From positions 1 to 64,000 of the forward strand of contig CAWDNV010000007.1 of the NCBI GenBank assembly GCA_963803735.1: a stretch of DNA of 64,000 nt. The letters run 5' to 3'. Below, one piece after another: positions 1-8,549 of the stretch. How positions within the stretch are numbered: position 1 is the first letter of the stretch; every line of letters starts with the position of its first letter. This stretch comes from Palsa-189 sp963803735 (GTDB lineage: Bacteria > Acidobacteriota > Terriglobia > Acidiferrales > UBA7541). The notes beneath the pieces are model-generated. The model worked only from the letters and a program-made list of their open reading frames with translations. It ran no database searches and was not told the DNA's origin. Position numbers and translations under genes: made by a program.

Positions 1-481
1 CCTCCCGCAGCGCGCCCTCGAATTCCTCGCACGTCACGGTCTGCTTTGTGGCGCGCCCACGAATTGCAGATTCCAAGTTCGCCCGCAGGCGATGCAGGGA
101 AAGATGCGTCTCGACACGCCACAAGACTTCCTGTGCATCGAAAGGACTGGCGATGTAATCGACAGAGCCGCTCAGCATCGCTTTTGGCTGATTAATCGTA
201 TGCGATATCGGGACGATGAGGATCAGAGGGATGTTTCGGGTGACCGGATCGTTCTTCAAACTCGCGCAAACTTGGTAGCCGTTCATGCCGTGCATGCTAA
301 TGTCCACCAACACCAAATCAGGCAATTTGCATTTTACCAGTTGTAATCCGGATTCACCGTCTCTTGCGGGGCATACTGTGTAGCCCTGCTCCGTCAGGAT
401 GGTCGCCAGCAAATCGAGATTGGCAGGCTCGTCATCGATGATGAGAATGTTGCCTTTCTGCTTTGAGTCTTGGGGAGTCAC
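1..481 (-). CDS. Receiver-domain response regulator, 3' end outside the window
   Basis: The minus strand encodes an uninterrupted receiver domain that runs off the left edge. I start it at a GTG (479-481) preceded by a GAGGAG ribosome-binding site. Visible motifs are the acidic pair in ILIIDDEP (residues 16-18) and the phosphoacceptor Asp60 in VLVDISM. Two usual signalling residues are missing: the conserved Lys before the last Pro-Phe is Ser (DYIASPF), and the Ser/Thr at the end of strand 4 lies in LILIVPIS. The fold is clear but phosphorylation-driven switching may be altered. The region after about residue 125 begins an alpha-helical linker, so an output or sensor domain may follow off the edge. 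Partner kinase not visible. Confidence 0.8.
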   Translation of the reverse strand, partial: MTPQDSKQKGNILIIDDEPANLDLLATILTEQGYTVCPARDGESGLQLVKCKLPDLVLVDISMHGMNGYQVCASLKNDPVTRNIPLILIVPISHTINQPKAMLSGSVDYIASPFDAQEVLWRVETHLSLHRLRANLESAIRGRATKQTVTCEEFEGALRE

Positions 482-543
482 AAAACTCTCCTCGGAGTCG
501 CAAGATTGTGGGTGATGGAGCATACTCCCAGCATCGCCTGCCT

Positions 544-840
544 CTAACCACCTGCAATTGCAGCTATCACTATTAAGGGCTCCGTCCCCGAGGCGACCGC
601 TTGGGGCAGCGGGGCATCCAACAGCTCGTTCGAGAGATCCTCCTGGCAGGCGAAGAACCGCAAGAGGGGACGCCGGCGTTGCGAGATGGGGTCGCGGAGC
701 AGGCCTCGCAGTACGGGATACTGTACCTCGAGTGCGTCGAGCACTGAGCGTAGCGTGGCTTGGCCTTCGATACGAAGTTCGACCTCGGTGCCGTCGCGCG
801 TCAGGGCGCACAATTGTCCCGGGAGTATCAGCCGGATCAT
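544..840 (-). CDS. MoaD/ThiS-family ubiquitin-like sulfur carrier
   Basis: A 98-residue protein ending in Ala-Ile-Ala-Gly-Gly. A C-terminal Gly-Gly is the defining feature of MoaD/ThiS beta-grasp proteins, which are adenylated and thiocarboxylated there to carry sulfur. The first strand (MIRLILPGQL) and the helix around residues 28-45 fit the family, and the length is slightly above the usual 80-90. Its ATG overlaps the stop of the upstream BNR-repeat gene by 4 nt, so the two are translationally coupled. No MoaE, MoeB or ThiF partner is in the window, so whether it serves molybdopterin, another sulfur pathway or protein modification cannot be decided. Confidence 0.8.
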   Translation of the reverse strand: MIRLILPGQLCALTRDGTEVELRIEGQATLRSVLDALEVQYPVLRGLLRDPISQRRRPLLRFFACQEDLSNELLDAPLPQAVASGTEPLIVIAAIAGG

Positions 841-1952
841 GGCAGCGTCTGTACCTCAATGGAATGGATGGGCGGAAGGCGTTGTGCGATCAGCATCCAG
901 GTGTCTCCGCCGTCGGCCGAGCCGTAGACTTCCCCGCCCGTAGTTCCGAAATAGATGCCGCATGGATCGAGAGAGTCGACTCCCATCGCTTCGCGCAATA
1001 CGTTCGCGTAACAATCGTTTTGCGGCAAGCCTTTGGTAAGCGGCTCCCAGTCGTATCCACCCGTACGGCTTCGGTAAACTCGGAGTTTCGCCTCAGGCGG
1101 AAAGTGCTCCGACTCGCTCTTGATAGGGACGACATAGATCGTCTCTGGCTCGTGGGCATGAACATCTATCGCGAATCCGAAGTCTGACGGCAAATTTCCA
1201 CTTACTTCCTGCCAAGAGTCTCCCGCGTTGTCGCTCCGCATGACGTCCCAGTGCTTCTGCATGAAGAGCACATGCGGGCGTCTGGGGTGCATCTTGATGC
1301 TATGAACGCAATGGCCAACCTCGGCGTTCGGATCCGCGATGTATTGAGATTTGAGTCCTCGGTTAATTGCGCGCCATGTCTCGCCGGCATCGTCGGTCCG
1401 GAACACGCCCGCAGCCATGACTGCAATAAAGAACCGACGGGCGTTGTTCGGATCCAGAAGGACCGTGTGTAGGCACATCGCAGTCCGGCCCGGTTGCCAC
1501 CGCCGAGTCGAGTGGTGGGCGCGCAATCCGCGGAATTCCTCCCAGTTCTGTCCGCCATCGGTCGAGCGGAATAAAGCCGCGTCTTCGGCCCCAGCGTAGA
1601 CGGTATCTGGATCAGTGAGTGAGGGTTCGAGGTGCCAAATCCGCTTGAACTCCCAGGCTTGGGGCGTGCCATCATAGCCTTCGTAATTACCCACGCTCCC
1701 CTCGAGTAGGAATCTGTTGCCGACGGGTTCCCAAGTCTTGCCGCCGTCATTGGAGCGCTGGATCAGCTGACCAAACCAGCTGTTGTATTGCGAAGCATAA
1801 AGTCGATTCGGATCAGCAATCGAACCCTTCAGATGGTAAATCTCCCAGCCGACAAAATGAGGGCTGCTGAGTTCCCAACATTGTCGCTTGCCATCCGACG
1901 TTAGAACGAAAGCGCACTTTTGTGTACCTACGAGTACCCGTACGCCGCTCAT
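837..1952 (-). CDS. BNR/Asp-box repeat beta-propeller protein (sialidase-like fold)
   Basis: A 371-residue protein with at least four Asp-box type repeats (S-x-D-G-G-x-x-W: SNDGGKTWEP, STDGGQNWEE, TDDAGETWRA, SADGGDTWML), typical of six-bladed sialidase/Vps10-like propellers. There is no signal peptide and no obvious sialidase Arg triad or FRIP motif, so an enzymatic glycosidase role is not supported. A structural or binding role is more likely. It overlaps the MoaD-like gene by 4 nt and the pair looks like one operon. The start is the ATG at 1952, immediately after the remnant of a kinase gene. Confidence 0.75.
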   Translation of the reverse strand: MSGVRVLVGTQKCAFVLTSDGKRQCWELSSPHFVGWEIYHLKGSIADPNRLYASQYNSWFGQLIQRSNDGGKTWEPVGNRFLLEGSVGNYEGYDGTPQAWEFKRIWHLEPSLTDPDTVYAGAEDAALFRSTDGGQNWEEFRGLRAHHSTRRWQPGRTAMCLHTVLLDPNNARRFFIAVMAAGVFRTDDAGETWRAINRGLKSQYIADPNAEVGHCVHSIKMHPRRPHVLFMQKHWDVMRSDNAGDSWQEVSGNLPSDFGFAIDVHAHEPETIYVVPIKSESEHFPPEAKLRVYRSRTGGYDWEPLTKGLPQNDCYANVLREAMGVDSLDPCGIYFGTTGGEVYGSADGGDTWMLIAQRLPPIHSIEVQTLP

Positions 1953-1957
1953 GTTCT

Positions 1958-2301
1958 CAGGTCCTTGTGAATCAGCCCCGTCCGTATAGCTGACAAATTG
2001 CGCCAGACAGCACCACAGAGAGTCGAAGGAACTGTCCGATTTTCATCGGCTGACGCACGTGACGAGTAATGGCCAGAGACTTGGCCGCCCACACGGGATC
2101 GAGTTCGGCTGCGAACGCGTATTCGTGCTCGAGCCGCCTGATACTCTGAGGCGACGGATGTTCTCTAGAGAGTGCGGTCGCCAGGACTGGCGAGGGGGCG
2201 TCGCGCTTTCGGTCGCGGTAAAGAGTAAAGTCCGCGCCTTCCTGCAGGGGCACAAGTACGTACCTCGAGGGCCCCGGGATGGGTGAGGTTCTTGTCAGCA
2301 C
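1958..2301 (-). pseudogene. Remnant of a trifunctional Ser/Thr kinase / ATPase / histidine kinase, N-terminal piece
   Basis: The translated piece (109 residues to a stop at 1972) contains RRLEHEYAFAAELDPVWAA followed by a kinase-lobe-like helix FLRLSVVLSGAICQLYGRG. Both are characteristic of the N-terminus of very long kinase-AAA-GAF-histidine kinase proteins. About 20 residues normally between them appear deleted. After the stop, the next frame reads Leu-Ile-His-Lys-Asp-Leu at 1958-1975, the expected HxD-type catalytic-loop segment, so a one-base frameshift can be seen directly. Everything further downstream is replaced by the BNR gene. The assignment rests on family memory of this motif order. 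The gene is certainly non-functional as seen. Confidence 0.7.
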
Positions 2302-2611
2302 CGCAGCACGACCTCGGAAGATTCATTTAGACCACACACTAGGAGGATGTCAACAGATTCAATCTTTCTGACGAACCGACAAGAGCTTCTTCATCAGCAG
2401 TATTCTCCCGCCGTGGCACTCCTGCTCACCAGGCAGGCGCGTCCGTCTCATCTGTCCTGCGGCCACAGTCGTGGAGGGTCAGGCGAACTGACTTCGGAAA
2501 ACGTTCCCTCACGCAAGATCGGTCTGCTGCGCGGCGGAGCTGCCACCCGCCGACTTAGAAATGTTTCCCCGGCGTTTTCGGTCAGGGGGCCAGCAGAACG
2601 ATATGTGTCCT

Positions 2612-2764
2612 AACGGAGGAAAACTAGGAAGTCGCCTCGGTAAGTGCGGACTGCCTCCTTAACGGAGCCAATTGGAGCCTGGGCGAGAAAGGTTGTGGAC
2701 GCTAAGTCACTGAAAGATATGGTAGGCCCGTGCGGACTCGAACCGCAGACCTCTACCGTGTCAA
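2612..2764 (-). repeat. att-like direct repeat, left copy
   Basis: About 150 bases closely related to 47724-47874 in the same orientation. The outer 105 bases match at roughly 80 percent, while the last 45 (tRNA part) are identical. Such a gradient, with a perfect tRNA 3' core and a diverged arm, is what integrase-mediated insertion into a tRNA gene leaves. The chromosome-like genes lie to the left and island genes to the right. Confidence 0.75.
2720..2764 (-). tRNA. 3' half of tRNA-Val(GAC), truncated (att core)
   Basis: On the minus strand this reads as the anticodon loop TTGACAC, the 3' anticodon strand GGTAG, a variable loop, a perfect T-arm (TGCGG-TTCGAGT-CCGCA), the 3' acceptor strand CGGGCCT, discriminator A and encoded CCA. 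The layout matches bacterial tRNA-Val with anticodon GAC. The 5' partner strands (CTACC before the loop, AGGCCCG at the 5' end) are absent, so this is not a functional tRNA. Confidence 0.85.
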
Positions 2765-3194
2765 AAGTACGCGGAAGTCGTACAAGACATCATACTCTGT
2801 GGGTTGGACTGTGGGTTAGAAATAATCATGGATGTAGTGCCCATCTATTCTTCTTTTACCACGAAAAACCCGTTCGCGCTCTCGATTTGCGCGAGTCACA
2901 TCAATATTTTCAGGCATAAGCGGACTAACCAGCCGAACATTCCATCTGTCCCAGCACGTGGGCTTAAGCTCGTCCCCGGTTCAACAGTCGCCGGAGGTGG
3001 GACCATGCGAGTCCGCTATCACCGAGGATATCTGCGGCTTGGCCAAAGGAAGAAGGGACCTGATCGTTGGGAGTTCCTGTGGTGGACAGTTAACCCACCG
3101 GAGTGCGTGTCCGGCGCAAAGCTGTCATTGGCACCGTCCAAAACTGGGTAACTTTGGCCTTTTGACCTAACGACTTCAACGGCTATTTCATCGG

Positions 3195-3869
3195 CTACTG
3201 TGCCACACGTGGCTTCTGATCCCTTGGAGAAGAAGTCTTGTAAATCATTCGGCGACAGCACAAGAACACACCTGTGACGGATAAGGTCGCTGGGACCAAA
3301 TCCAAGATGGCCCAAAGGATTTCGGTGAACCAGTTGAACCTGCCAAAGTGCAAGTCACTGAGCGTCAACAGCAGTTGATCGGTGACTTTATCGCGAGGAT
3401 CGAAGAAGCCAAAGGCGGCATTGAACACGTCTGGAAAAGCGAAGTAAATTCCCGAGATTCCCCACAATGAAACGAACAAAAAGCACCAGAACCCCAACGC
3501 ACTGTGAAGGTCCCACATGAGTCTGGCAAAACGTGCCCGCCAACTGACGGTGAGGCTCCGACGCCAATGGCTGATTCCAGGCCACCACACAACGGCTCCC
3601 GTCAGGCAGAGAACGGTGAGGCAAATCGCTCCGACTCCGTTCACAAAACGACCGTACTCGCCAGAAAGCAGATTGGCGTGAAGGTTTACAAGCCACTCGA
3701 TCCCGAATCTGCCTGACAACTCATTTCGATACACTGCGATGCTGCCGGAGATGCTCATGAGCGCGACGTAGACCCCGGCCACCGCGCCCAGCCACAGGTG
3801 AGCTTGAAATATGACCTGGCGCACTACCAGATTATCTGGCGTTTCGACCCATTTTCTCCAAACAGACAT
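3195..3869 (-). CDS. PepSY-associated transmembrane protein, shortened
   Basis: The start is set at the internal Met of MSVWRKWVETPDN (3869). The longer open frame would run into the divergent hydrolase gene. The protein shows the PepSY-TM pattern: a first helix (HLWLGAVAGVYVALMSISGSI), the WLVNLHANLLSGEYGR motif, a second helix pair ending VVWWPGISHWRRSL, a WDLHSALGFW helix and a last helix. Conserved His residues in the membrane segments suggest haem or metal redox chemistry. The periplasmic part between helix 1 and WLVNLHANLL is only about 10 residues, much shorter than usual, so an internal deletion is likely. Relatives often sit beside TonB receptors for metals. Confidence 0.7.
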   Translation of the reverse strand: MSVWRKWVETPDNLVVRQVIFQAHLWLGAVAGVYVALMSISGSIAVYRNELSGRFGIEWLVNLHANLLSGEYGRFVNGVGAICLTVLCLTGAVVWWPGISHWRRSLTVSWRARFARLMWDLHSALGFWCFLFVSLWGISGIYFAFPDVFNAAFGFFDPRDKVTDQLLLTLSDLHFGRFNWFTEILWAILDLVPATLSVTGVFLCCRRMIYKTSSPRDQKPRVAQ

Positions 3870-4010
3870 TAGTACTCTTTCCCGACCACATTCACTCGTA
3901 ACAATGAACGAGTTTGCTCCGGGCAACTGTGGTTCGCTACTTCCGAGTGTGCCGTGACTCGGGAAGAGCGGGGTAATGCGAACTAGCGGGCATAGGGCTA
4001 GAATATCTAA

Positions 4011-5957
4011 ATGCGAAACGGATCGTCCCACGAGAGAAGATTTAGCGGCCTTTGTTTATTCATGGTGTTTTGCGCCATACCGATTCCGTTTGTTTTGGCC
4101 GCCCCTCAAGATTCCGCGCACTCCGGCAACGATAGTGATATTCCAAGGGTCTTCAACGCCCCAACTGCCAATCAGGACTTCGTCAAGCGTGACGTAATGA
4201 TTCCAATGCGCGACGGAGTGAAGTTGCACACGGTCATCGTGCTGCCCAAAGGAGCAAGGAACGCGCCGATTCTACTGACCCGCACGCCCTATAACGCCTC
4301 CAAGCGCACAGCCCGAAACAACAGTCCGCACATGCTTGCAATCCTTCCGCAGGGAGACGAAGTATTCGTGGAAGGCGGGTACATCCGCGTTTTCCAGGAC
4401 GTCCGAGGCAAGTATGGCTCGGAGGGCGACTATGTGATGACCCGGCCGGTCCGGGGTCCGCTCAACCACACCGCAACGGATCATGTGACCGATGCTTACG
4501 ACACGATTGACTGGCTAGTCAAGAACACGCCGGAATCGAACGGACGCGTTGGGATGATCGGCTCTTCCTATGAAGGCTTTACTGTAGTCATGGCGCTGCT
4601 CGATCCGCACCCGGCGCTGAAGGTCGCTGCTCCCGAGAGCCCCATGGTGGACGGATGGATGGGCGACGACTGGTTTCACTACGGCGCCTTCCGTCAGCCC
4701 ACCCTTGATTATTTCGCCGAGCAGACGACCAAGAGGGGCGAGGGCGACCCGGTCCCCCGCGGCGCCTTTGATGACTATGAAACATTCCGCCGGGCGGGGT
4801 CGGTGGGCTCGTATGTTCACGAGCACGGCCTTGATCAATTGCCATGGACGGAAAAGATTATGGAGCATCCCGCCTACGATGCTTTCTGGCAGGGGCAGGC
4901 GCTTGACAAGCTCGTAGCGCAGCATCCGTCGAAAGTGCCGACCATGTGGATACAGGGGCTGTGGGACCAGGAGGACATGTGGGGCGCGATTCATTGTTAC
5001 CTGGCCCTCAAAGCGAAAGGTCAGGCCGATCACAACTATCTGGTAATGGGACCTTGGAGACACAGCCAGGTGAACTACGAGGCCTACAATCTCGGACCGC
5101 TGAAATGGGAAGGCGACACCGCGCTTCAGTTCCGGCGCGACGTACTCAAACCCTTCTTCGATCAATATCTGAAAGGTGATTCGCCGAACGCCGAAACGCC
5201 ACCCGTATTCATTTACAACACCGGAGAGAATCACTGGGATCGCTTGAAGGAGTGGCCGCTGGCATGTGAAGACGGCTGCAGGGCACCGCTAAAGCCGCTG
5301 TATATGGAGGCAGGCTTCGGCTTAGGATTCGACAAGCCGGCCGGAGGTGGAGCTGCTGATTCCTACGTTTCTGATCCCGCGAAACCTGTTCCGTATCTTC
5401 CGCGCCCAGTCCGTTTCGGCGATTCGGACCGCTGGAAACAGTGGCTGGTCACGGATCAGCGCTCCGTGACCGACCGGATCGATGTATTGACGTATTCAAC
5501 GCCTGTGCTCACCGAAGTAATGCGGATTAGCGGCGCGCCCGTTGCCGATCTTTTCGCTGCCACCAGCGGCACGGATTCGGATTGGGTTGTGAAATTGATC
5601 GACGTCTTCCCGGACGAAGTTCCTAGCCAGCCGGAGTTAGGCGGATACGAGCTGGCGGTTTCGATGGATATTTTTCGGGGCAGGTATCGCGAGAGCTTCG
5701 AGCATCCATCGGCCGTCCCTGCCGACAAACCGCAGCGCTATCGCTTCGTCATGCCGACCGTCAATCACGTATTTCTGCCAGGCCACCGAATCATGGTGCA
5801 GATCCAATCGAGTTGGTTCCCTCTATACGACCGAAACCCGCAGACCTACGTGCCAAATATTTTCTTCGCGAAACCGTCTGACTTCTTAAAGGCGACGCAA
5901 ACTGTATACCGCTCGGTCGATCAACCGAGTGCGGTCTGGTTGCCGGTCATAAAGTAG
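4011..5957 (+). CDS. Secreted CocE/NonD-family alpha/beta hydrolase (X-Pro peptidase / acyl hydrolase type)
   Basis: A 648-residue protein with a signal peptide (residues 1-31, hydrophobic core FSGLCLFMVFCAIPIPFVLA). The N-terminal catalytic domain begins at about residue 55 with VMIPMRDGVKL. The nucleophile is Ser186 in the G-x-S-Y-x-G motif (GSSYEG), preceded by the oxyanion region ARxPY-like RTPYN (91-95). The C-terminal jelly-roll domain typical of cocaine esterase and glutaryl-7-ACA acylase starts near residue 480. Substrate cannot be told from sequence; relatives cleave esters, amides or X-Pro dipeptides. It is divergent from the PepSY gene and convergent with the broken YncE-like gene. 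Confidence 0.85.
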   Translation: MRNGSSHERRFSGLCLFMVFCAIPIPFVLAAPQDSAHSGNDSDIPRVFNAPTANQDFVKRDVMIPMRDGVKLHTVIVLPKGARNAPILLTRTPYNASKRTARNNSPHMLAILPQGDEVFVEGGYIRVFQDVRGKYGSEGDYVMTRPVRGPLNHTATDHVTDAYDTIDWLVKNTPESNGRVGMIGSSYEGFTVVMALLDPHPALKVAAPESPMVDGWMGDDWFHYGAFRQPTLDYFAEQTTKRGEGDPVPRGAFDDYETFRRAGSVGSYVHEHGLDQLPWTEKIMEHPAYDAFWQGQALDKLVAQHPSKVPTMWIQGLWDQEDMWGAIHCYLALKAKGQADHNYLVMGPWRHSQVNYEAYNLGPLKWEGDTALQFRRDVLKPFFDQYLKGDSPNAETPPVFIYNTGENHWDRLKEWPLACEDGCRAPLKPLYMEAGFGLGFDKPAGGGAADSYVSDPAKPVPYLPRPVRFGDSDRWKQWLVTDQRSVTDRIDVLTYSTPVLTEVMRISGAPVADLFAATSGTDSDWVVKLIDVFPDEVPSQPELGGYELAVSMDIFRGRYRESFEHPSAVPADKPQRYRFVMPTVNHVFLPGHRIMVQIQSSWFPLYDRNPQTYVPNIFFAKPSDFLKATQTVYRSVDQPSAVWLPVIK

Positions 5958-6019
5958 CTTTGTTGTTTATGGAATTGTTCGATTCCGCTCCGCCCTCGTG
6001 AGGCCGACTTGCTCTATCG

Positions 6020-6238
6020 CTACGGGATCTCTTCGAAGACCATCAAATGGGCCTCTTCGGTTATCCAATCGCGGTTCCCATATTGGGTCGTGGGCAGGAG
6101 CTGAACGAGGTGCTTCGGGACGGCCGCGTAATATCGCTTCAGTTCCGGGATCCAGATCCCAGACTTAGCGATGGCTCCGGTGGGCACTTTTCCGAGCAAC
6201 TGGAAATGGTCCGGATCGTCTTCATGAAACACTGCTAG
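6020..6238 (-). pseudogene. YncE-like propeller protein, C-terminal piece separated by an IS
   Basis: This encodes the last 71 residues of the propeller gene that begins at 8506 (AVFHEDDPDHFQLLGKVPTG to a stop at 6020). Removing the IS and one copy of the CTAG duplication joins ...STGTL to AVFHEDD... in frame, giving a reconstructed secreted protein of 391 residues from the 8506 start. The piece has no start of its own and is presumably not expressed as a product. Confidence 0.85.
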
Positions 6239-7545
6239 CAGGCTACTGAAAAATTGGGTTGAACGAGCAAATTTCCTTTCCTGGATGACCGGTTTTTGTG
6301 TTGCGAGGTTATTTCGTACTGGTTTTCGTGCTCTTGCTTCTCCTAGTTGGCCTTTGCAGCGCCATGTAGAGACACTACGGCCCGGACTTACTGCGCGGGA
6401 AACGCGGCAGCCATCAGGTTTCGCATGCGCACCAGGTTGTAGGCCGCGCAAGCGAACGTAAAGATCCAATCCACTTTCAACGTTCCGCGATGCCGCACTT
6501 TGCGTAACAGTGCAATCGTCTTCAGCCAGCCAAAACATTCTTCGATGCGCTTCCTCTTCTTCTGGCTGATGCGGTAGCCCGGATGTTGTGTGGTGCGTCC
6601 ATCAATGGCGCTGCCGCCTCGTCGCGCCAGGTTTTGCGCCACGTGCGGCGTTACGCACATGTTCCGGCACTCGCGCACAAAATCCGCGGTATCAAATCCT
6701 TTGTCGCCGCCCACGGTCACCTGCCCGATGCCAGGAACCTGCTGCAACATGATCATCGCCGCATCGCGCTCGGCGGTGCCCGTGGCTTCCCACACCAGGC
6801 TCGACACAATCAATCCGTTGCGATTCTCCACCAGCAGATTCCCGCAGTAGCTCAACTTGGCCTCCTTGCCTGCGCCTTTGCGCGCTAGAAGCGCGTCGGG
6901 ATCGGTTTTCGATTCGTGCGTTTGGTTCGACCGTTTCTCGCCGCGAAAATTCACCGTGGGATTTCCCGGATCGTTCGGCGGTGGCGAACTGTTCTTGCCC
7001 TTGGGTTGAAAACTCTTCCCGCTGGCCCACGCTTCCAGCAGCGTCCCGTCCACGCTGAAATGCTCGTCCGAAGTCCATCCCCTCTCTCGCGCCTGGGCCA
7101 CCACCCGCGACAGAAATTCCTTGGCCACCTCCGCCTCCAGCAACCGGTCGCGGTTCTTGGTGAACACCGTCGCGTCCCACACTGGATCATCCAGATTCAG
7201 TCCCACAAACCAGCGAAACAAAATGTTGTAGTCCATCTCTTCCATCAGCAGCCGCTCGCTGCGCACCGAATATAACATCTGCAACAGCTGCGCCCGCAAC
7301 AACTGCTCCGGCGGAATCGATGGCCGACCCACTTTCGCGTACATCTTGTTGAACTGGGGTGACAGCTGCTTCAGGATTTCGTCAACCATCGTGCGGATGG
7401 GCCGCAGCGGATGATCCTTGCGCACTCGCTGCTCCGGGGAAATGTAGCTGAACACGTGAGACTGTTGCTGATCGGTTCCTCGCATGCGCATTGGACGTGC
7501 TCTGCGCACCTTCGTTACAACTTTTCCGAATTTTTCAGCAGCCTG
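6239..7545. mobile_element. IS5-superfamily insertion sequence (1307 bp)
   Basis: Terminal inverted repeats are visible: the left end CAGGCTACTGAAAAATT and the right end, read on the other strand, CAGGCTGCTGAAAAATT. The flanks are a 4-bp direct duplication CTAG (6235-6238 and 7546-7549), a CTAR-type target typical of IS5 relatives. One transposase gene lies on the minus strand. The insertion splits the YncE-like gene. Confidence 0.9.
6388..7509 (-). CDS. DDE transposase of the IS5 superfamily
   Basis: A 373-residue transposase, internally intact. It has an N-terminal helical DNA-binding part (residues 20-110, including GRPSIPPEQLLRAQLLQMLY), then the catalytic RNase H-like region with Asp in FSVDGTLLEAW, Asp in VTVGGDKGFD, and Glu in KKRKRIEECFGWLK. 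The Y-(2)-R-(3)-E-like spacing at the last motif is standard for IS4/IS5 relatives. The start may be one of the Met codons at 7491 or 7485 rather than 7509; no strong ribosome-binding site decides it. The element appears capable of transposition. Confidence 0.88.
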   Translation of the reverse strand: MRRARPMRMRGTDQQQSHVFSYISPEQRVRKDHPLRPIRTMVDEILKQLSPQFNKMYAKVGRPSIPPEQLLRAQLLQMLYSVRSERLLMEEMDYNILFRWFVGLNLDDPVWDATVFTKNRDRLLEAEVAKEFLSRVVAQARERGWTSDEHFSVDGTLLEAWASGKSFQPKGKNSSPPPNDPGNPTVNFRGEKRSNQTHESKTDPDALLARKGAGKEAKLSYCGNLLVENRNGLIVSSLVWEATGTAERDAAMIMLQQVPGIGQVTVGGDKGFDTADFVRECRNMCVTPHVAQNLARRGGSAIDGRTTQHPGYRISQKKRKRIEECFGWLKTIALLRKVRHRGTLKVDWIFTFACAAYNLVRMRNLMAAAFPAQ

Positions 7546-8506
7546 CTAGGGTACCGGTGCTTCCTGAGAAGTAAATACGTTTGGACGGCGCGTCATAAAA
7601 AATCTCGTCGCCGCCGCCGGCCGCATCCAGCGTTTGAACTACCTTTCCCGTGTCCGTATTCATGACTACCAATTTTCCTGGCTCCACATTGTGCCCGCCA
7701 CCCAGCCGGCTGCCCATGAATAAGCGATGATGTTCTACGTCAAGACCCGCGACGTGGGGCTGCGGGCCTCCGGCGGTCGACCACTCCGCCACTATCGCGC
7801 GCTTGGCGACGTCGACGACCTTGACAACGCTTACGCCGTTCACCACATCTCCCATGCCCGCATACAACCGATTCGCCACAGGGTCTAGTATGATGGCGGC
7901 GGGTTCCTGACCATCCATTTTGATGCTGCCAATCAGCTTGGCGGCCTTGGTGTCGATAATTTCGATGGAGCCTTCCTTACTTCCTTCCTCCCGAGTCCTG
8001 ACGGCGACGTAGTACATGCCCTTGGCGGCGCCAAAGGCCGCGTTATCCGGGTCCCTGCCGGGCGCATTTTTCCCGCCGGTCAGCTCGATGGTCTTTTCGA
8101 TTTCGAACGTCGTTCCGTTCAATGCGACTGCCGTGTTGTCTCCGAGATCCACCCAGAGTTCGTTTGACGCCGGATCGAAGAACGGTTTGCGGGGATTTCC
8201 ACCAAGCCTGGTCTCGTGGATCACCTTGGCGGCTTTCATATCCACGACGACAACCTTCTTGTTGTTCTCGGCGGAAAGGAACAGGTGTTGGTTTTTCAAG
8301 TCATAGGTGAGGTGGTCCATGTAGCCTTCGGTCGGCAGCGGAATGGTCTCGACCAGCCGCAGAAGGCCCGCCATGTGCACCATAGGCGCCTGGCGATTGA
8401 CATACTCTTTCGACTGCTCCTGAGCTCGTGTCTTCGAAACGAAGACCGAGCATAAGGTAAAAACGGCCACCGCAAAAATTCCGATATTCCCTTTCCTTAA
8501 TCGCAT
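7546..8506 (-). pseudogene. YncE-like secreted beta-propeller protein, N-terminal piece
   Basis: The start is the ATG at 8506, with AAGGGAG eight bases upstream and a clear signal peptide (MRLRKGNIGIFAVAVFTLCSVF, cleavage near SKTRAQ). The body has YVTN/NHL-type repeats such as GYMDHLTYDLKNQHLFLSAE, KPFFDPASNELWVDLG and AAIILDPVANRLYAGMG, expected to form a seven-bladed propeller in the periplasm. The gene is broken at codon 320 or so by the IS at 6239-7545; the last residues before the break are SGSTGTL. Relatives bind DNA or metals in vitro, but no function is established here. Confidence 0.85.
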
Positions 8507-8549
8507 TTGAGAATCTCCCTTTTGATTTGCCGTCACATCCTACGAGTGA

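Larger units (their letters stand above)
2302..3194. other. Non-coding junction region with an att-like repeat
   Basis: No convincing gene is seen over about 890 bases. Open frames here lack ribosome-binding sites and family features. One of them contains the peptide VGPCGLEPQT, which is only the translation of a tRNA 3' end. The identifiable content is the direct repeat and tRNA-Val fragment listed separately. The segment from about 2765 to 2880 is absent from the second copy of the repeat at 47.8 kb, after which similarity resumes (about 2885-2945 against 47875-47935). Confidence 0.6.

Noticed and set aside
92..346. Plus-strand 84-residue frame at the left edge
   Set aside because: It is antisense to a clear receiver domain.
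2347..2613. 88-residue plus-strand frame preceded by AGGAGG
   Set aside because: The Shine-Dalgarno-like bases touch the ATG with no spacer, and the translation has no domain or secretion signal.
2644..2919. Open frame containing VGPCGLEPQT
   Set aside because: The peptide is the translation of a tRNA 3' end, a well-known source of false genes at integration sites.
4515..5234. 239-residue minus-strand frame inside the CocE hydrolase gene
   Set aside because: Antisense shadow; the plus-strand gene has the catalytic motif and full domain order.
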